The position numbers and the translations under genes are program-made. From Coprinellus micaceus (taxonomy: Eukaryota > Basidiomycota > Agaricomycetes > Agaricales > Psathyrellaceae), in assembly GCA_951394405.1 (NCBI GenBank), contig OX596341.1, positions 558,001 to 622,000 of the forward strand: a stretch of 64,000 nt of DNA. Reading direction: 5' to 3'. This document shows positions 1 to 12,402 of the stretch, one piece after another. The notes under the pieces are model-generated. The model saw only the letters and a list, made by a program, of their open reading frames with translations. It had not been told where the DNA came from and did not search any database. Position 1 is the stretch's first letter; each line of letters begins with the position of its first letter.

Positions 1-1130
1 GGTGAAACTGAAAATCTCTATGTATTTAACATTCACCGACCTTATTCACCTAATCGGCCTCCCCCAAAACCACTCAAGATCGACGAGAATACATTGTCCG
101 CAATCTTGGACTTGATGAAGCACCGTCATTTCAAGTCCTTGACTGTCGAATCGATCATCGGGTTCCCTTTGGAGGGCATTCGGGATGCACCTGGGCTAGA
201 GTTCTTGCAGGTGCACGAATGCGGCCCTGACCCACGTCAATGGGTAACTCCTACGCCACCAGACGTTCAGTACGTCGTTCATCCTTGAAGTATAACTGCA
301 CCCCCAAGAATACTGATGGCGTCCCGCAGAAACGCGCTAGCGATGTCGAACGTACTACGAACCCTAGTCTGTGACCACGTCTCCCCCCAGGGTCTCCTTG
401 TGCCGTGGCTCAGCGCAGTAATAAGCTTGCCGGAGACAGGAGTCGGGGCCCGGTCTGCACTATCTCGTCTGGAGCACGTTGAAATCACGATCGCGGACTT
501 CGATCTCACAGGAGCCCCATGCGAACCTCTTCCAGCGCACAGACTGCTTGAAGGATCTCTCGCTCACAGGTTAGTTCACCGAAGCCCATATATCGCTTCG
601 CTTTCTGTGTGACTAACCCGAGTTTCAGTCGATGAAGTCGTCATTGACAGTGACTCGCAATCACGGGCGACTGGGCAATGGCTTCCTCCTCTTCAACACC
701 TCCACCCGTCCTCGTTTCAAACCCTCACGACCCTCAAATGTACCGTCATAACGAATCTACACAGGAGTCGCGGAGACAACCCCTCATACTATCCTCGACC
801 CCTACATCTGCCTCTGCGACACCCCTCCATCCAAATTCACTTCGCTCGAAACCTTGGAAGTCAACCCTACCATCCAGGGAAGTCTAGACGTTCGCGTCCC
901 CAATGGGGGAAGCTATGCGATACCCTGACAGCTGGGGGTGTCGCTGCGACCCCCAAAACAGTGCGAATCTGCGTCAACCCCCAGAGGTGAACCTATTCAG
1001 TGAATGCTTTCTCCACATGGTGAAGCCTCAGTTTCGAGCGTTGGAAATGATGCATTCGGAGGGGAGATTGGATTTCGACCCCGTGGTGCGGGTAAATAAA
1101 GAAAGGTCGGTTTCGCGGTTTTGGGGGTGA
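1..1130 (+). pseudogene. F-box/LRR-like gene, 3' part, multiply frameshifted
   Basis: Coding sequence is already open at base 1, so the F-box end lies outside the window. Residues such as GFPLEGIRDAPGLEFLQV match the intact copy at 10918-12402 (SFPMEIIRGAPG). Exons are about 1-269, 330-569 and 629-1130, with intron positions equivalent to that copy. Aligning the three frames with the paralog shows breaks near 520, 790, 900 and 985: RTDCLKDLSLT, DPYICLCDTPPSKFTSLETLEV, QWGKLCDTLTAGG and HMVKPQFRALEMM all match paralog blocks but lie in different frames. The gene is probably dead. Four independent assembly errors are a less likely explanation. Confidence 0.75.
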
Positions 1131-1387
1131 GAGGCGTTGAAAGGATGTCTCGCAACCATCCGATGAGACGTGGCAGTAGCTCGAATACTCTTCCATATCT
1201 CTGGACTCGCTCGCACTCAGAAAATTGGACTTACGTAGTATTAGTATGTTTAGGAGATCCCTGCATGTACATAGATTCCTTAGGTATATTGTACGTACCT
1301 AGATCGCTTTGCGACTTGAAAACAGGGGAGAGAGAGAGAAAAGGGTTACTCCTCAACCTGAAGGAGACCTAATTGACCCATAACAAG

Positions 1388-1459
1388 TCTTTGTTAGTAT
1401 ATCGGTTAGTACACGCGCCTGTCACGCGCGAAAGCTGGGTTCGACTCCCAGACAGAGAG
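1388..1459 (+). tRNA. tRNA-Asp (GTC)
   Basis: This folds as a full cloverleaf of 72 nt. The acceptor pairs TCTTTGT with ACAGAGA, the anticodon stem is CGCGC/GCGCG around loop CTGTCAC with anticodon GTC at 1421-1423, and the T arm is CTGGG-TTCGACT-CCCAG. The discriminator is G and there is no intron. A T run within about 15 nt downstream can serve as Pol III terminator. It is identical to the copy at 17838-17909. Confidence 0.95.
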
Positions 1460-2200
1460 ACGTATGTTTTGCTTCGCTTTCCCCAGTATTTTGGACCGTT
1501 TTGGACCGTTTTTCGCAACAAAATCATATCCTTGCTCATTTTTATACCCTGGAAGCTTGTATTTACCACCCTCCAGGGCCCGACTCCCCTCTCCGAATGC
1601 CTCGCGAAACGGGCGCTTAGACGTGACGTCACCAAAATGATGCGATATGTATTTGCTTGTGTGTCTTCCCAAGGACACCGCCCCGCTGACTGCATCCGCG
1701 AACTTGCCTCGCTCTTCACACCTTCCCACTCACCCTTCACCTCCCCGCCGGATTCAGCCAACACCATCGCTAAACAGCATCTGCACCCCCATCGCCCCCT
1801 TTCATTCTCATTATCGCACAATCAGCTCGCAGAAAACAGCCTTCTACTCGTCACCGTGGCCACCCGTCTTTATCCCTGCACACCAATCCGGCTGTTGACA
1901 GCACGCGGTCGAATCATCGAAAGTCTTTCACTACGCCTCGTGCCCTTGCAGAGCGCTGCTTACTTCCATTTCCCGTATCCACCCACACCCGATACAATGA
2001 CCGCCCGTGTTCATTGAGGGCACCCTCGTTCTTTCATGGAGTGGCGACACAATGACTCTCCGAATACCGCGCAGTGGCTCAACAATGAGTTCGTCCTACC
2101 GACCGGGTGCGCATGGAACACGCGCCCCTCGTAGCGACTTCCGCCAAGGTTACGTACAAAGAGCGAGGGCGAGGATCCTAGGACGGACGATACACGGAAA
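1460..2200. other. Non-coding flank between tRNA-Asp and the next gene
   Basis: Long open frames on both strands here have no recognisable product and no codon pattern like the neighbours. The only clear motif is a palindromic TGACGTCA (CRE/ATF-type) at 1624-1631. Confidence 0.5.
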
Positions 2201-2206
2201 GAGGGT

Positions 2207-2212
2207 TATAAA
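2207..2212 (+). promoter_or_regulatory. TATA box, with a 5' UTR intron downstream
   Basis: TATAAA lies about 155 nt before the ATG at 2368. A candidate 5' UTR intron runs from GTGAGT at 2307 to CTGCAG ending at 2356, with CTAAC branch sequence just before the acceptor, so the mRNA leader would be spliced. Confidence 0.5.
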
Positions 2213-2367
2213 TGGGCGGGTGGACGCGTAGGAGGGAAGCACATACCCCCTCCCCAGCTTCGCCACAGGACGATCCGGATCGTCTATTAAGCCCTTGTTC
2301 TTTTCGGTGAGTCCCCTGTCAACAAGAGGGAAATCTGGTATCTTATCTAACTGCAGCTAGCACCACG

Positions 2368-4657
2368 ATGGTATTCTGCGTACCGAACTTGAGCCGTGGG
2401 CTCTCAATGCGGAAGAAGACGCGGGCTCCGTCCCCTTACCCCTCCGTCCCCTCTCTTTCCCCTTCCGATCTCACCCTCAAAATCGACAACCACGACTACG
2501 ACTACATCAGCCGCCCCCTCCCACTTCAATCTCGCACTCACCGACACGCCCAAGCCATCCCTAACGAAACACCCTCCGCTCTCGCCCAAGCTCCAGCTCC
2601 AGCTCGCACCCCTCCCGCCCCCGTCCATGGTCCGTCTCCGACTCTCACTGCACCTCGCCCTCCCACTGTGGTCAGACGCCAGCTCCGCGTCCCGGTCAAG
2701 TACGAAGCCATGATCGACGACCTCCCGCCTCCCCTCGCTACGCACTATCGGAAGATGGAACCTGCTCGAGGACGGAAGGCTGATGTGGACGAGCGGAGAG
2801 CGAGGACGCGTTTTCATCAGTGCGATGATGCGGGGTGTCCGGGTAACCATTGCCCATTCCTTGTTCCATCTTAGGGACTAACTTGGATTACAGACTTGCG
2901 AACCCGCCCCATCTCTCGCTTCGTCGACTCGTGGATCGACCCCGACGACATATCCTATATCGATTACCCCGAGCCCGAGGACGGCGACGCCTCTCCCACC
3001 TCCTCCAACCGGATTACGCTGTGCCCCGAAGACAGCTACAGCAACGCGCCTGCATCCTCTTCTACGACTCCGCCCTCCACCATCGCCCCAGCCTCACCCT
3101 CTGAATCCGAGTCTCTCGTCACCGGCACCCCCGCACCTCGACCCCCACCCATCTTCCTCGAGTGCGAGGAGGGAGACTGGCCCCCGTCCCCAGTCGAGAT
3201 CCTGCGCTGGCAGCGCGTTTTCGTGCAGCATAACCCGTCGTACGGGGGAGCGTTGCCTCCTGTTGTTGTTCGTCGTTCGCTTCGGTCTGGGTACGTCGGG
3301 TGTCTTCGATGTTCTTTCAGCGCCTTGATCTGATATATTCTGTTCGTGCAGGACGGTTGCGTCGAAGGCTGACTCGCCTCGCAAAGGTACCCAAGAACCC
3401 TCCACCCCCACTATTCGCCACAGCGCTTTCCCTCCTACACCCCTGTCCCACGACGAAACTGGACTACCCGCTGAACACTAGTCTGTTGAAGCGCGGGTCG
3501 CCGTTCACTCATCTCACAATGATGCGAGTAGCGACATATCGTACCTCTCACTTGACGCCGACGACCTCGACATCCCGAACATCCCTACCCCCGAGACACT
3601 TTCCCCTGTATCCCGCCGCTCTCAAAAGGCGCTTCCAGCTCTTCCAACCGCCACCCAGGACGCAAACTTATACCCATCCCCTCTCACCCCTTCGCCCCTC
3701 GGCCTCCCCACCACCTCCAACACTCCTACCTCGCAACATATCATCGTCCGCCTCAGCCACGCAGACCAATCGTCCCTCCTTGTCCCCCAGTCTCTCCTCG
3801 ACGAGTTGAGGACCCTGACACCTGGTGCGACTGGTGGTAGGAAACGCGCTGTGAGCCTTGTGAGCCTCGATGCGGACGCGTACCCGACGCCCCGTGCTAC
3901 GCCGGCGCAGGGGCACGTCGAGTTCACCACTGCGCCTTGCGTTCTGGCGAACGAAGCCGGAGGGACTTTGGGTGGGGACGGTGCGCCGAGGTTGACGACG
4001 CATATCCCGTGCGTTTCGGCGTCGTTTTCGTCGTTCTTTGGAGGTGGAGATGAGGAGGAGGGGGTGGCGGAGGAAGTGATTCAGAAGAGGCATGCTGCGA
4101 CGGAGGAGAGTGGCGTCGGGCGGGTGTGGATCTCGGCTCGGTACGCCTATGGCAGCTCGGGACTGGAGGGAGGGAGGTCGTGCGCTGAGGAGCGTGAGGA
4201 AGAGGCTGGGTGTGGGGAGGGGAATCGGCCATATGGGTTGGGTATCATGCTCGGGGGCACCCCCGAGTGCGATGGCTCTAGGTGGAGTGAGGACTCGGAT
4301 GGTTCGGGTTTCGTGTCGCGTTGCTCCTCTCCCTCCATTGGGACGTCTGATGACGCCGGTGCTAGCAAGGACGAGACGAACTGGCACTTCGGGAGACGCT
4401 CGAGATCTTCTCTCACCTCTCTGTCAGCGACCGTACCGGAGTTACGCAGGACCTTGGAGGAGTTGTGTAAGCTGGAGAAAGGGAAGGGAAGGGAGAGTGA
4501 GAGCCTGGACGATGGAGAGGGGCGGAGTGGGGAGGAGGTTTTGCGACGCCTCCTCGTCGCGGCGATGGTCAAGTGTACGACTGTTGAGGAGGAGAGGGGT
4601 GTGTTTGAGGCGTATTGTTGTGTTATGAGGGGGGTTGAGGAAGCGTCGGATGCTTGA
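2368..4657 (+). CDS. Hypothetical protein, Pro/Ser-rich, low complexity
   Basis: Exons are 2368-2842, 2894-3290 and 3352-4657; the reading phase closes at both junctions and gives about 725 aa. The first 160 residues are rich in Pro, Ser and Ala with a basic stretch before the first intron. The middle has acidic clusters (PEPEDGDASP, LDADDLDIP) and the last third has Gly/Glu tracts and a likely helical end (LRRTLEELCKLEKGKGRE). No catalytic motif, signal peptide or membrane segment is visible, so it is probably a largely disordered intracellular protein of unknown role. The ATG at 2407 is an alternative start. Several long frames on the opposite strand are shadows of its GC-rich codons. Confidence 0.75.
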
Positions 4658-5292
4658 GTTGATGGTTTGGAGGTTGGGTTTTGTTACGAATGGCGCCGCG
4701 TTGGTGGAACGCTCTGCTTGCGATACGATGTTACATTGTGTATGATCTCCTAGATGTTTGGACCTTTTCTCTCTTTTCCGTTTCACATTACTCTACGTCC
4801 ATATGCATCCCCTTTCACTTACCCCGCTCCGTCGTCCGGTTGTTTCTGTTCTCGGCTCTTCCTCTAGTTACTCTTGTCCCGTTCACTCCATACCTATGCT
4901 TCTTCCACTCGCTTCTCTTGATCCTCCTGCTCATTACCCTGCCTTCACACCCTTGCCACCTTCCCCCGCCTCGTGACCTTTTAATATCCTTGGTGGATGG
5001 GGAACTATCCCCCTTTCTATTTGTATCGATAAATTCTCTAATGATAACCTATCCACGTCTATATCGACAGTGTTGAAACTAACTGAAATTGGACTCTTGG
5101 AGGCGATCGTTCGCAATGAGCTGATCTCTATCTGTCCCCTCCGCGTCACTCAGACGAGGCTGAAAGAATCACCCCGTGTGTTTCAACCCAGCAAATCTGA
5201 CGCGATGTTCCACAGAACGGCACTTGTGCTGTTTAGTGTGGAAAGCGGCCGTTCCTGATTGGGACCAAGTGCCGTCCTACCTACATACCTAC
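4658..5292. other. Intergenic, no gene seen
   Basis: Pyrimidine-rich downstream sequence of the previous gene. A short CTAC/ATAC simple repeat occurs near 5276-5300, just before the end of the next, minus-strand gene. Confidence 0.5.
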
Positions 5293-6937
5293 CTACCTGT
5301 ATGCGTGACATTCCTCCCCGCCGCTCCGCCACCAATCAAAGTTAACGAACACTTTCAACTCCAGCTTGACGACCTCTTCTCTCTCCATCCTTCGCAGTCC
5401 GGAAAAGCGTCCCGCTCCGTACACCCGCTCCATCCCCAAGCAGCGCAGGCGGTCCTTTTCTTCATATGTGCACAGTCCATAAATCCCAAATGCCAGGGAT
5501 ACCTCCCTGAGCTGTGGGAACGGGCTTGGCTCTCCACATGGAGCAAGGACGCGGTCCAATTCCTCCCATTGGTCACCGAAGCTCTTGTCCTCATTTATGG
5601 CTATGTAGACCAATACTTCAATGCGGACGAGGATTGAAATTACTTCGATGTTGACAAGTTTGAGGAATGTGCCATCGCAGAACAGTCCGAGATACGGATC
5701 CTCAATGACGTTTCCGGGCGTCCGGTTACGAAAACACGGGGAGAATGCCAAGCGGGTGAGCGTCCAGAAGGATGAGGGGTTGAGATAACTGAGTGAAGAC
5801 ACGGTACTGTCCTTGAATGGGTGGGGCAGGGCCCAACGAAGTTCGGTTTCCGGGGAATATCTCTCTTCGTATATAGTGAGTTCCCGCAGCCCTGTAGGCA
5901 GGTGCACCAGGAGCCCTTGAGTCGAATCGTCCGTCGTGCGTTCGGGAATGGTGACTGAAAGCGATAGACTTTCCAATTTTGTAAACCTGAGTGGCGACTG
6001 GTCGGCAATGACGCCTTTATCGCGAAGCGCCGCTCTCAACCCATCGATCTCACGCTGTCCTCCGATTCTGAGGCTCTTGACGAATACGGGTTCAATTGCC
6101 TCGAGTATATCGCCTAAGGAGGCGCTGCAGAATTATGAGCTTTGTCATTTCACCTGATCAGTTGAAGACTCACAACTCGCGATTGGAATAAGGTAACGAC
6201 GAAAGGAGGATCATGTTCTCCAGATCTGTGCAATTCAAGAACGCCCTCGCTGGGATGCGCACGTTTCTGAACGTGATGTTTTTGACGTGTTGCATGACAG
6301 AGATGAAGCCCTTAGACAATGGGGACCATCCATCCCTGTAGTAGGCACCGACTACCTTTCGTCCACCCGGGGGATGGAAAATCTCGATCGCCCCTCTGAA
6401 GTGGTACGCGGGCGGAGGGATGCCAGAGACTTCCCGGCCAAGCAGAACTCATTGAGGCCGGCTAGCTTCCCAAAGGCATAAGCCAGACCCTCCCGATCAG
6501 GGAACGAGGCATAGTCCCGCGGCAGCATCACAACGAGTTTCTTGACGTGTCCACCAAGGTGAGGAAAGCGCTCGAGGTGGGCGGCGAATGTGGATAAGGA
6601 ATCACGCCCGATGTACTCCATGTCACTTACCCAGTGTCTATCAGGGTGAAGGGTGAACCGTGTTGTAGAGCGCCTGTTGGCAAGTCTTGGTGCATGTCCG
6701 CGAGATGAGGCTGAAGGCGCAGAGAGCTTTGGCTGTTTCAGGAGTGTTGCCCTTGTGGAGGTTCGAAATTTGGAGAAAGTCTGCGATTATCTTGTCGACG
6801 ATTTCCACAGGCAAGTCGGGAGGGCTGAACGACAAAGATGAGGTCAAGGAGCGAATTTGATGGATTGATGGTATGTGTGCCAGCGTGAGGAATGTGTGAC
6901 TCGTGAGGCGATCAACCTCTTGAACTATCGCCACCAT
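5293..6937 (-). pseudogene. F-box/LRR-like gene, probably inactivated by two frameshifts
   Basis: Reading the minus strand from about 6937, an F-box-like start (LPVEIVDKIIADFL...CAFSLISRTC) is followed by LRR-like sequence. The frame must jump one base near 6655 (between YNTV and TLHPDRHWVSD, at a repeated TTCACCC) and again near 6440 (NEFC to GREVSGIPPPAYHFRGAIEIF). The rest reads cleanly: a donor GTGAGT after SNREL near 6170, an acceptor near 6125, then a long last exon ending at 5293 with NPSSFWTLTRLAF, DPYLGLFCDG and FGDQWEELDRVL, the family's C-terminal blocks. The start is uncertain because no ATG lies directly before the F-box; the nearest is 6937, only 22 bp from the divergent gene at 6959. 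Confidence 0.6.
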
Positions 6938-6958
6938 CTGGTCTGCTGGTTGTTCAAT

Positions 6959-8544
6959 ATGCCGCCCCAACGTCTTCCGACAGAAATAGTCGAGTACATC
7001 GTTGATGCGCTGGGCGAAGGACCTCGCGATGAGTGCCTTTCTTCCCTCCTGGCGCTCTCGCTGGTTCACAGCGCCTTCGTGCCTCGCAGCCAGAAACACA
7101 TCTTCTGGGCTGCGGCCCTGTACGCTCCCTATCCGACGGACAGGTATGAGTGGAAGATGTACCTGAAGAAGGGGAGAGATCCGAGTCTCGAAGCTGCGTA
7201 CAAACGCACCCAGTCGTTCGTGGACACCATCACTCGCAATCCGCGCCTCGGGTCGTACGTCAAGGACCTGACGTACCGGACCACATACTCCCGACAGAGC
7301 GTCGACATTCACCGCGTCATAACCCATATGCCAAACATGACTAAACTCGCTATTAGTGTCTATAAACTCCCTGGCGGGACGGGACCGTTCTCGAGCGAGG
7401 TGGACAACGACACCTGGGCAATGGTGTTGTCTGTGGTGGGGCAACCTCAGTTTCGCTCACTTACACTGGAAGGCGTCTTGAAGGTACCAATGGAGGAGCT
7501 GACGTGGGCACCGTGCTTGGATACTCTGGTGCTCATAAACTGCACCTACGGGGTTCGTAGCGAAGTGGTCCTTCCGCAGGGGTAGGTGGCGGCTCCTCAC
7601 GAGTCGGAATTCCCATGTCCCCGAAGATGGCAACGCTGACAATATCACCCCCGGCAGGACTCCGCCGGTGGTGCCAGCCTTGCATCACCTCTCCCTTGAC
7701 ATCAACTCCCTCGAAAATGCCATTGCTCCATGGATTGTGGCAGGGGCAAGCACAACGGGGCTTGCAATGATTCGCCGCATCACTAAGCTAGACTTGGTGC
7801 TCGACGACGAAGATCTCACAATCAGAAGGCCCGAGGATGGTGCCCATACATCCCTTCTAAAGCGCCTAGGCTCATTGCGGGAACTCAACCTGACCCGTGA
7901 GTTATCAGTTTAACCCTTCGTATCATATGTGATATGTAGTGACGGTGTCCGCAGTATTGAAAATGATGTTTTATGACCCCCCACTCTTCCCTCTACCGCT
8001 GCCACTGAAAGGGCTCAATCCTTCCTCCTTCAAAACCTTGACACGCTTATCCGCAGCGGTCATCATATACTTTCGAAGGAAAAGGAGGTACAACCATTGT
8101 GAGGTGATCATCAACGACCCGTACCTTGGGCTCTGGGGGGCACCTCTCCAGCACCTCTCCGCGTTGCAATCCCTGTGGCTTGATTTTCTGTTCGAGGGAA
8201 GCATCGATGTCAACCAGGCCGAGAGCTTCGGCGCTCAATGGGAGCGCTTGCCCGACACGCTCGCAACTCCGGGCGCAGTTCCACAGTTGAGGGAAGTGGG
8301 GCTGTCCATGAACGTCAGAGTCATTGACGACGCTCCCAGTATCGAAGAACTTCGGGAGGACAGGAATAGTGCAAGGGTGTTTGTGGGTTTGCTCTGGGCA
8401 CTGGTAAAACCAAAGTTCGCCCCCTTGGAACGCATGAGCGACTCGGGGATCCTGGACTTCTCTTTCCAAGTAGCGACGTCCGAAGGCCCTTTTTTGGAGC
8501 GGATCCCCCCTAACGGAGTGCCGGGCATCGTGGCTGGGTGGTAG
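6959..8544 (+). CDS. F-box/LRR-like protein (intact paralog)
   Basis: Exons are 6959-7581, 7658-7896 and 7940-8544, with splice phases 2 and 1, giving 488 aa. The N-terminus (about residues 5-50) is F-box-like: LPTEIVEYIVDAL, then LALSLVHSAFVPRSQKHIF. The rest is Leu-rich and lacks strict LRR spacing. It carries the family blocks TRNPRLGSYVKDLTY, VGQPQFRSLTLEGVL, LNPSSFKTLTRL, DPYLGLWGAPLQHL and FGAQWERLPDTL. F-box proteins normally bind Skp1 in SCF ubiquitin ligases, with the Leu-rich part choosing substrates; the target here is unknown. It is divergent from the broken copy at 5293-6937. Confidence 0.85.
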
Positions 8545-9397
8545 GTTGCGCGGGCTATCGGCATCCCCAGAGGCCTATTTTTCCCTACTTCATTGGACTC
8601 CTGTTATTGATCTAGTACCTAGTACGCCCTCGGGAAGTCAGGATAGACGATTCGAGCGGCACTTTCTTGGTGGTTCCCGTATTTTCTGGACGTTTTCCTT
8701 ACATCACTTACTCTCTCCAGCCTCCATGACGCACCTTCATTCCATACTCGCTTTCGCTGACCCCTTGCCACCTTTCAATTGGGAGGCTTCTCCCAGTCGT
8801 ATATACGGGCTAAGATGTGGTTCCCTAAGAATCTTGCTATTTCTGTGCACCTATTATGCTGCACTCGATACGCTTTCACCCCTTCTCAGCAACCTCTTCC
8901 TCTGGGCCCTCTTAAGTCTACCAAGGTGTTTGTACGACGGAAGGAACCACCAAAGCTCAAGTCGCTTCTGCGGGTCCATACCCTTCTTGTTCAATCATCG
9001 CGAACATCGCAGCCGCGACGTTCGTCCAGGGCCAAACCTATCAGATTGCTCTTGTTCCCATACCACCACCAAGAACCCTTGACAAGAGGGTCGGGGACAT
9101 TCTTCAGTTCTCAGAGAGCTGGAGACGCTAAACAGTGACGGCGTTGAGCCATTGACGGGAGCTCCGCGCACACGCTTTCGAAGTTATCAAACATCCTCTG
9201 AAAATGGTGACTGCCAGTGGTCTATTCGTGTAGTATTAGGATGTGAAACGATGAGTACTGGGTTACTGGAGCAAGGAAAGTCATACTTCAGTCCTGGGTG
9301 CACCATCGTGGTGTCCACCCAAGAAGAGAGTATATGGAATAACCGAAACTGAAGACTTAGCGCCTGGTTACAATCTAGGAAAGCTGGCTGGGACAAT
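8545..9397. other. Intergenic, no gene seen
   Basis: Only short unrelated open frames. This is convergent spacer between the plus-strand F-box gene and the minus-strand gene ending at 9398. Confidence 0.5.
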
Positions 9398-9972
9398 CTA
9401 GGACTTATCGGAATGAGCGAAGCAGAAGGGGTTCCCTGGCATCGCTGGAGTGGGGACTCGGTCGACGACGTCGTAGCACCGAGTGTCGCATGCCGCACCA
9501 GTACGATTCCTGGAGATAGGAGAGGGGGCATTGACAGGACATGCTTGTGCTGGCCTACCTATGGCGACAACATCGATTGCGCCGCTCTCGTTCATTAGTG
9601 TCGAATCATCAGCGAAGACTAGGAATGCGGAACGTCAGTGTGCGCCCGGACGAACGCAAAGGAGCACTCACAGGTCCACTCAACTTCCTCGTCGTCACTA
9701 TCAATGGTAAGGCTAAAACGCGATCCACAGAGGGTCGCGATTTCGGACTGCGAGTCCTCTTCCAGCGACTTCGCATGGCATCCAGTGGGGAAACTCAGCG
9801 TCCCTTCGTCCTGAGGCAGGCCCGCGAGGTACTCCCTGAGAATTGCTGCCGTCTCGGCATCGTTATCGTTAAATTTGGCCGGTGGGTTCTGCAGGCTCTG
9901 CTCAGAAGAACTTCTGCCTAATATCCAGGAGCTTCGAGGGATGGTGAAGCGACGTCTGAGGATTGGGATCAT
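9398..9972 (-). CDS. Unknown protein, paralog of the gene at 21843-22598
   Basis: Two exons on the minus strand, 9972-9672 and 9618-9398, joined in phase 1 (donor GTGAGT), give 173 aa. The family is unknown. The sequence around the splice (DDEEVEWT then DDSTLMNESGAIDVVAIGRPAQA) matches the same place in the 21843 gene (VHFIAIGRLSQARLV), including intron position and phase and the acidic run before it. The first 30 residues are basic. The C-terminus is about 60 residues shorter than in the paralog and no longer alignable, so this copy may be truncated. It lies head to head with the F-box gene at 10918, an arrangement repeated at 21.4-21.8 kb. Confidence 0.65.
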
Positions 9973-10917
9973 GTTCGAGGGTTCGGAAAAGGCTTAACGG
10001 GGGTTGTACGATGGTCACTGGAACTCACGGTCTGTTATATATGCCACAAGGACTGGCTTCCCTACCATACAGTGCATCAAGCAGTGCGCCTAAGGCACCA
10101 GGGCCATCGCGACGGCGGTCAAAGCCCCTGTGTTCTGAACCCAATGGTCAAGGCCACACCAACCTCAAAGCCAGTTGCGAACAACCTCTCAAAAATTGCG
10201 ATGACAACCTCGGAACCCTTAAGGCCATATCATAACTACAGAGGGCAGGACAATCGCACAGCTTAAGATGAGTGTTCCCAATACGAGAGCCACCTTTTGT
10301 TTGTACTTGGTCCCGGAACCCCCACAAAAAATCGGCGTCTATTTGTGCACTCAGTACTAAAGCCCGCATCCGCCTACCTTCCTCTCCGGGAGTCGCTACA
10401 TGACCCTCTCGTCAGTGGGATGTTTGGAGGGTACCGGAGCTATGCCTTTGGAAGAACTGAATCGCATTTGGATCTTGACGAGATACGAAGACTTCAAACG
10501 GAGAAGATGCACGACCGATTTGACTAATGCTTCGAAGTCTTCGGAGTGGCTGGATGGGGGGAAAGTCACTCAGCTCTCGCTTCAGTTGGGGGTTGTCACC
10601 ACAGCTCGCCAGCGTAATATCCGATGGAAATTCCCCCGCGAGCCTGTCGCGACATTGGTCATTCTCGGTCACCTGTCTGCCGTTCGATACTCAAGACCTG
10701 TATGTTTCCCCTGAATCCTCTATGACGCGGTAGAGGCACCGTTCAGGCGCTACTCAAACTGCCTCTTGATGAAGAAGATTAGGTTGAGCTGGAACTTAGC
10801 CGAAGACCGAACGTAATACGTACATACAAACATTTCCGGCAAACGCCGCACGCAATAAGCCACTCTTCTCCCTCGACAGCCATAATCCCACTACTTCCCA
10901 CCCACGGCGCTCTCAGC
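9973..10917. other. Divergent intergenic region
   Basis: No convincing gene. It holds the promoters of the minus-strand gene at 9972 and the F-box gene at 10918. Short frames here resemble nothing else in the window. Confidence 0.45.
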
Positions 10918-12402
10918 ATGTCCCCTCAGCATCTCGCAACGGAGCTGCTGCAACACATCGTGGAGAAACTCGGTGAAGACAACGAGACAGAGCAAGGCCT
11001 TCGCGCCCTCGTAGCCTGCTCGATCACGAATAGCGCGCTCCTCCACGTCAGCCAGAAGCACATCTTCCGCTCTGTGACGCTGTACGAGCAAGACCATCGC
11101 TTCTTTAGCAAAACGCCCCCGGAGTCCGACACCCGTTGCGAACGTACGCAGTTACTCCTACGCACTTTCCAGGAGAACCCACGCTTCATCGCTCATGTGC
11201 GGAGTCTCAGCTATCACTTCAGCCCCGATTGTTATGGAAGCCCCGGAGCGCTTCTCTATTCTCTCCGACAGTTTTCCAACGTAGAAACCCTTCTCGTCGG
11301 GTTCTACGCCTCGCCGATGAACCGTGGGGCCTTAGCGAGCTCGATTGATGAAGTAACCCTATCCGTCGTGTTCGATATCATGAAGCGACCGCATTTTAGG
11401 AAGCTGACGGTGGACTCCGTCCTTTCGTTCCCGATGGAAATAATTCGGGGCGCTCCAGGCATGCAGCAGCTCATCCTCCGAGGCTCTGCAACGACCTTGT
11501 GGAACGGCGGCGTTACACTTCCGGCACTGTAAGCACTGTGGTTTGTTTTTGTACATTGCCGAAAAATGACGTCCATTTTTCACTCAAACTAATAGGAACA
11601 AGCCGTGCCCGTCCTCGCTGAGAACCTTGGTGTGCGATCGTGGCTCCATGAAGCACTGTGTTTGCACTTGGTTGACAAATGGGGCGAGTGTGGCTGGCCT
11701 GGACATCTTGTCACGGCTCGAGAGGCTGGAAATCATTTTGGAGGCGCAGGATCTTTCGATGAACTTTCCTGGCACCCTCCTCCTGCAACCGAAAAGCCTG
11801 AAAGAGCTCGATCTGACAGGTTAGGGTACGGCTGTTAGCCTTTCGGTGCATTTCTGACAAGTCTCCCCTTAGTCGTCAACGACAGTTCGCACAACACACC
11901 CCCTAGACCCTTCACTCCGCCACTTCGACACCTCACCAAGTCCTCCATTCAAACCTTGACCCACCTCTCGTACAAAATACATACCCACCTAAAAAGGCGT
12001 CGCATCATGTTGCTACCATTCGGGGACCCATATCTGGGTCTCTGCGACTCACCTCTCTCGGACCTTCACTCACTCGAGACCTTGCACGTCGATATATCTT
12101 TTTCAGGCCAGCTGGACTCCATTCTCAATGCTTCCGCCGGCTTCGGGACGCAGTGGGGGGCACTGAGCGATGCCTTAGTTGTTCCTGGAGCTTTCCCCAA
12201 GTTGAAGGAAGTCAAGGTCAACATTGTCTTTCACCCTGGGCCTGTATTTGACTCGCACACGAGTCGCCTCCTTGAATCTGCCTTCCGAGTTGCTGGGTGC
12301 CTTGCCCGCTTTGTCAAACCCCAGTTTAGGCCATTGGAAGAAATGTGTACCGAACGTGCGATTGACTTCGCCTTTACCCAGACTGTGGATAGTGTGCTAT
12401 GA
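10918..12402 (+). CDS. F-box/LRR-like protein (intact paralog)
   Basis: Exons are 10918-11528, 11596-11819 and 11873-12402, with splice phases 2 and 1 as in the 6959 gene, giving 454 aa. The start reads MSPQHLATELLQHIVEKLGED, then VACSITNSALLHVSQKHIF, an F-box-like helix set. Downstream blocks are FQENPRFIAHVRSLSY, FDIMKRPHFRKLTVDSVL, FPMEIIRGAPGMQQLIL, SLRTLVCDRG, LTKSSIQTLTHLSYK, DPYLGLCDSPLSDL and FGTQWGALSDALVVPGAFP. It is closest to the copies at 22780-24250 and 1-1130. The likely role is SCF substrate recognition, inferred from the F-box only. Confidence 0.85.

Noticed and set aside
1373..2017. 214-codon plus frame beginning inside tRNA-Asp
   Set aside because: It translates the tRNA itself and then unrelated sequence; no splice or family support.
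2404..2850. Long minus-strand open frame
   Set aside because: Opposite a well-supported exon; repetitive Val/Gly/Arg composition is the shadow of a Pro/Ser/Asp-rich coding strand.
3668..4387. 239-codon minus-strand frame, and another at 4147-4572
   Set aside because: Antisense to exon 3 of the 2368-4657 gene; Arg/Pro-rich shadow with no family signal.
8546..9082. 178-codon plus frame after the 6959-8544 F-box gene
   Set aside because: The sequence is pyrimidine-rich 3' flank; no introns, no family, no promoter.
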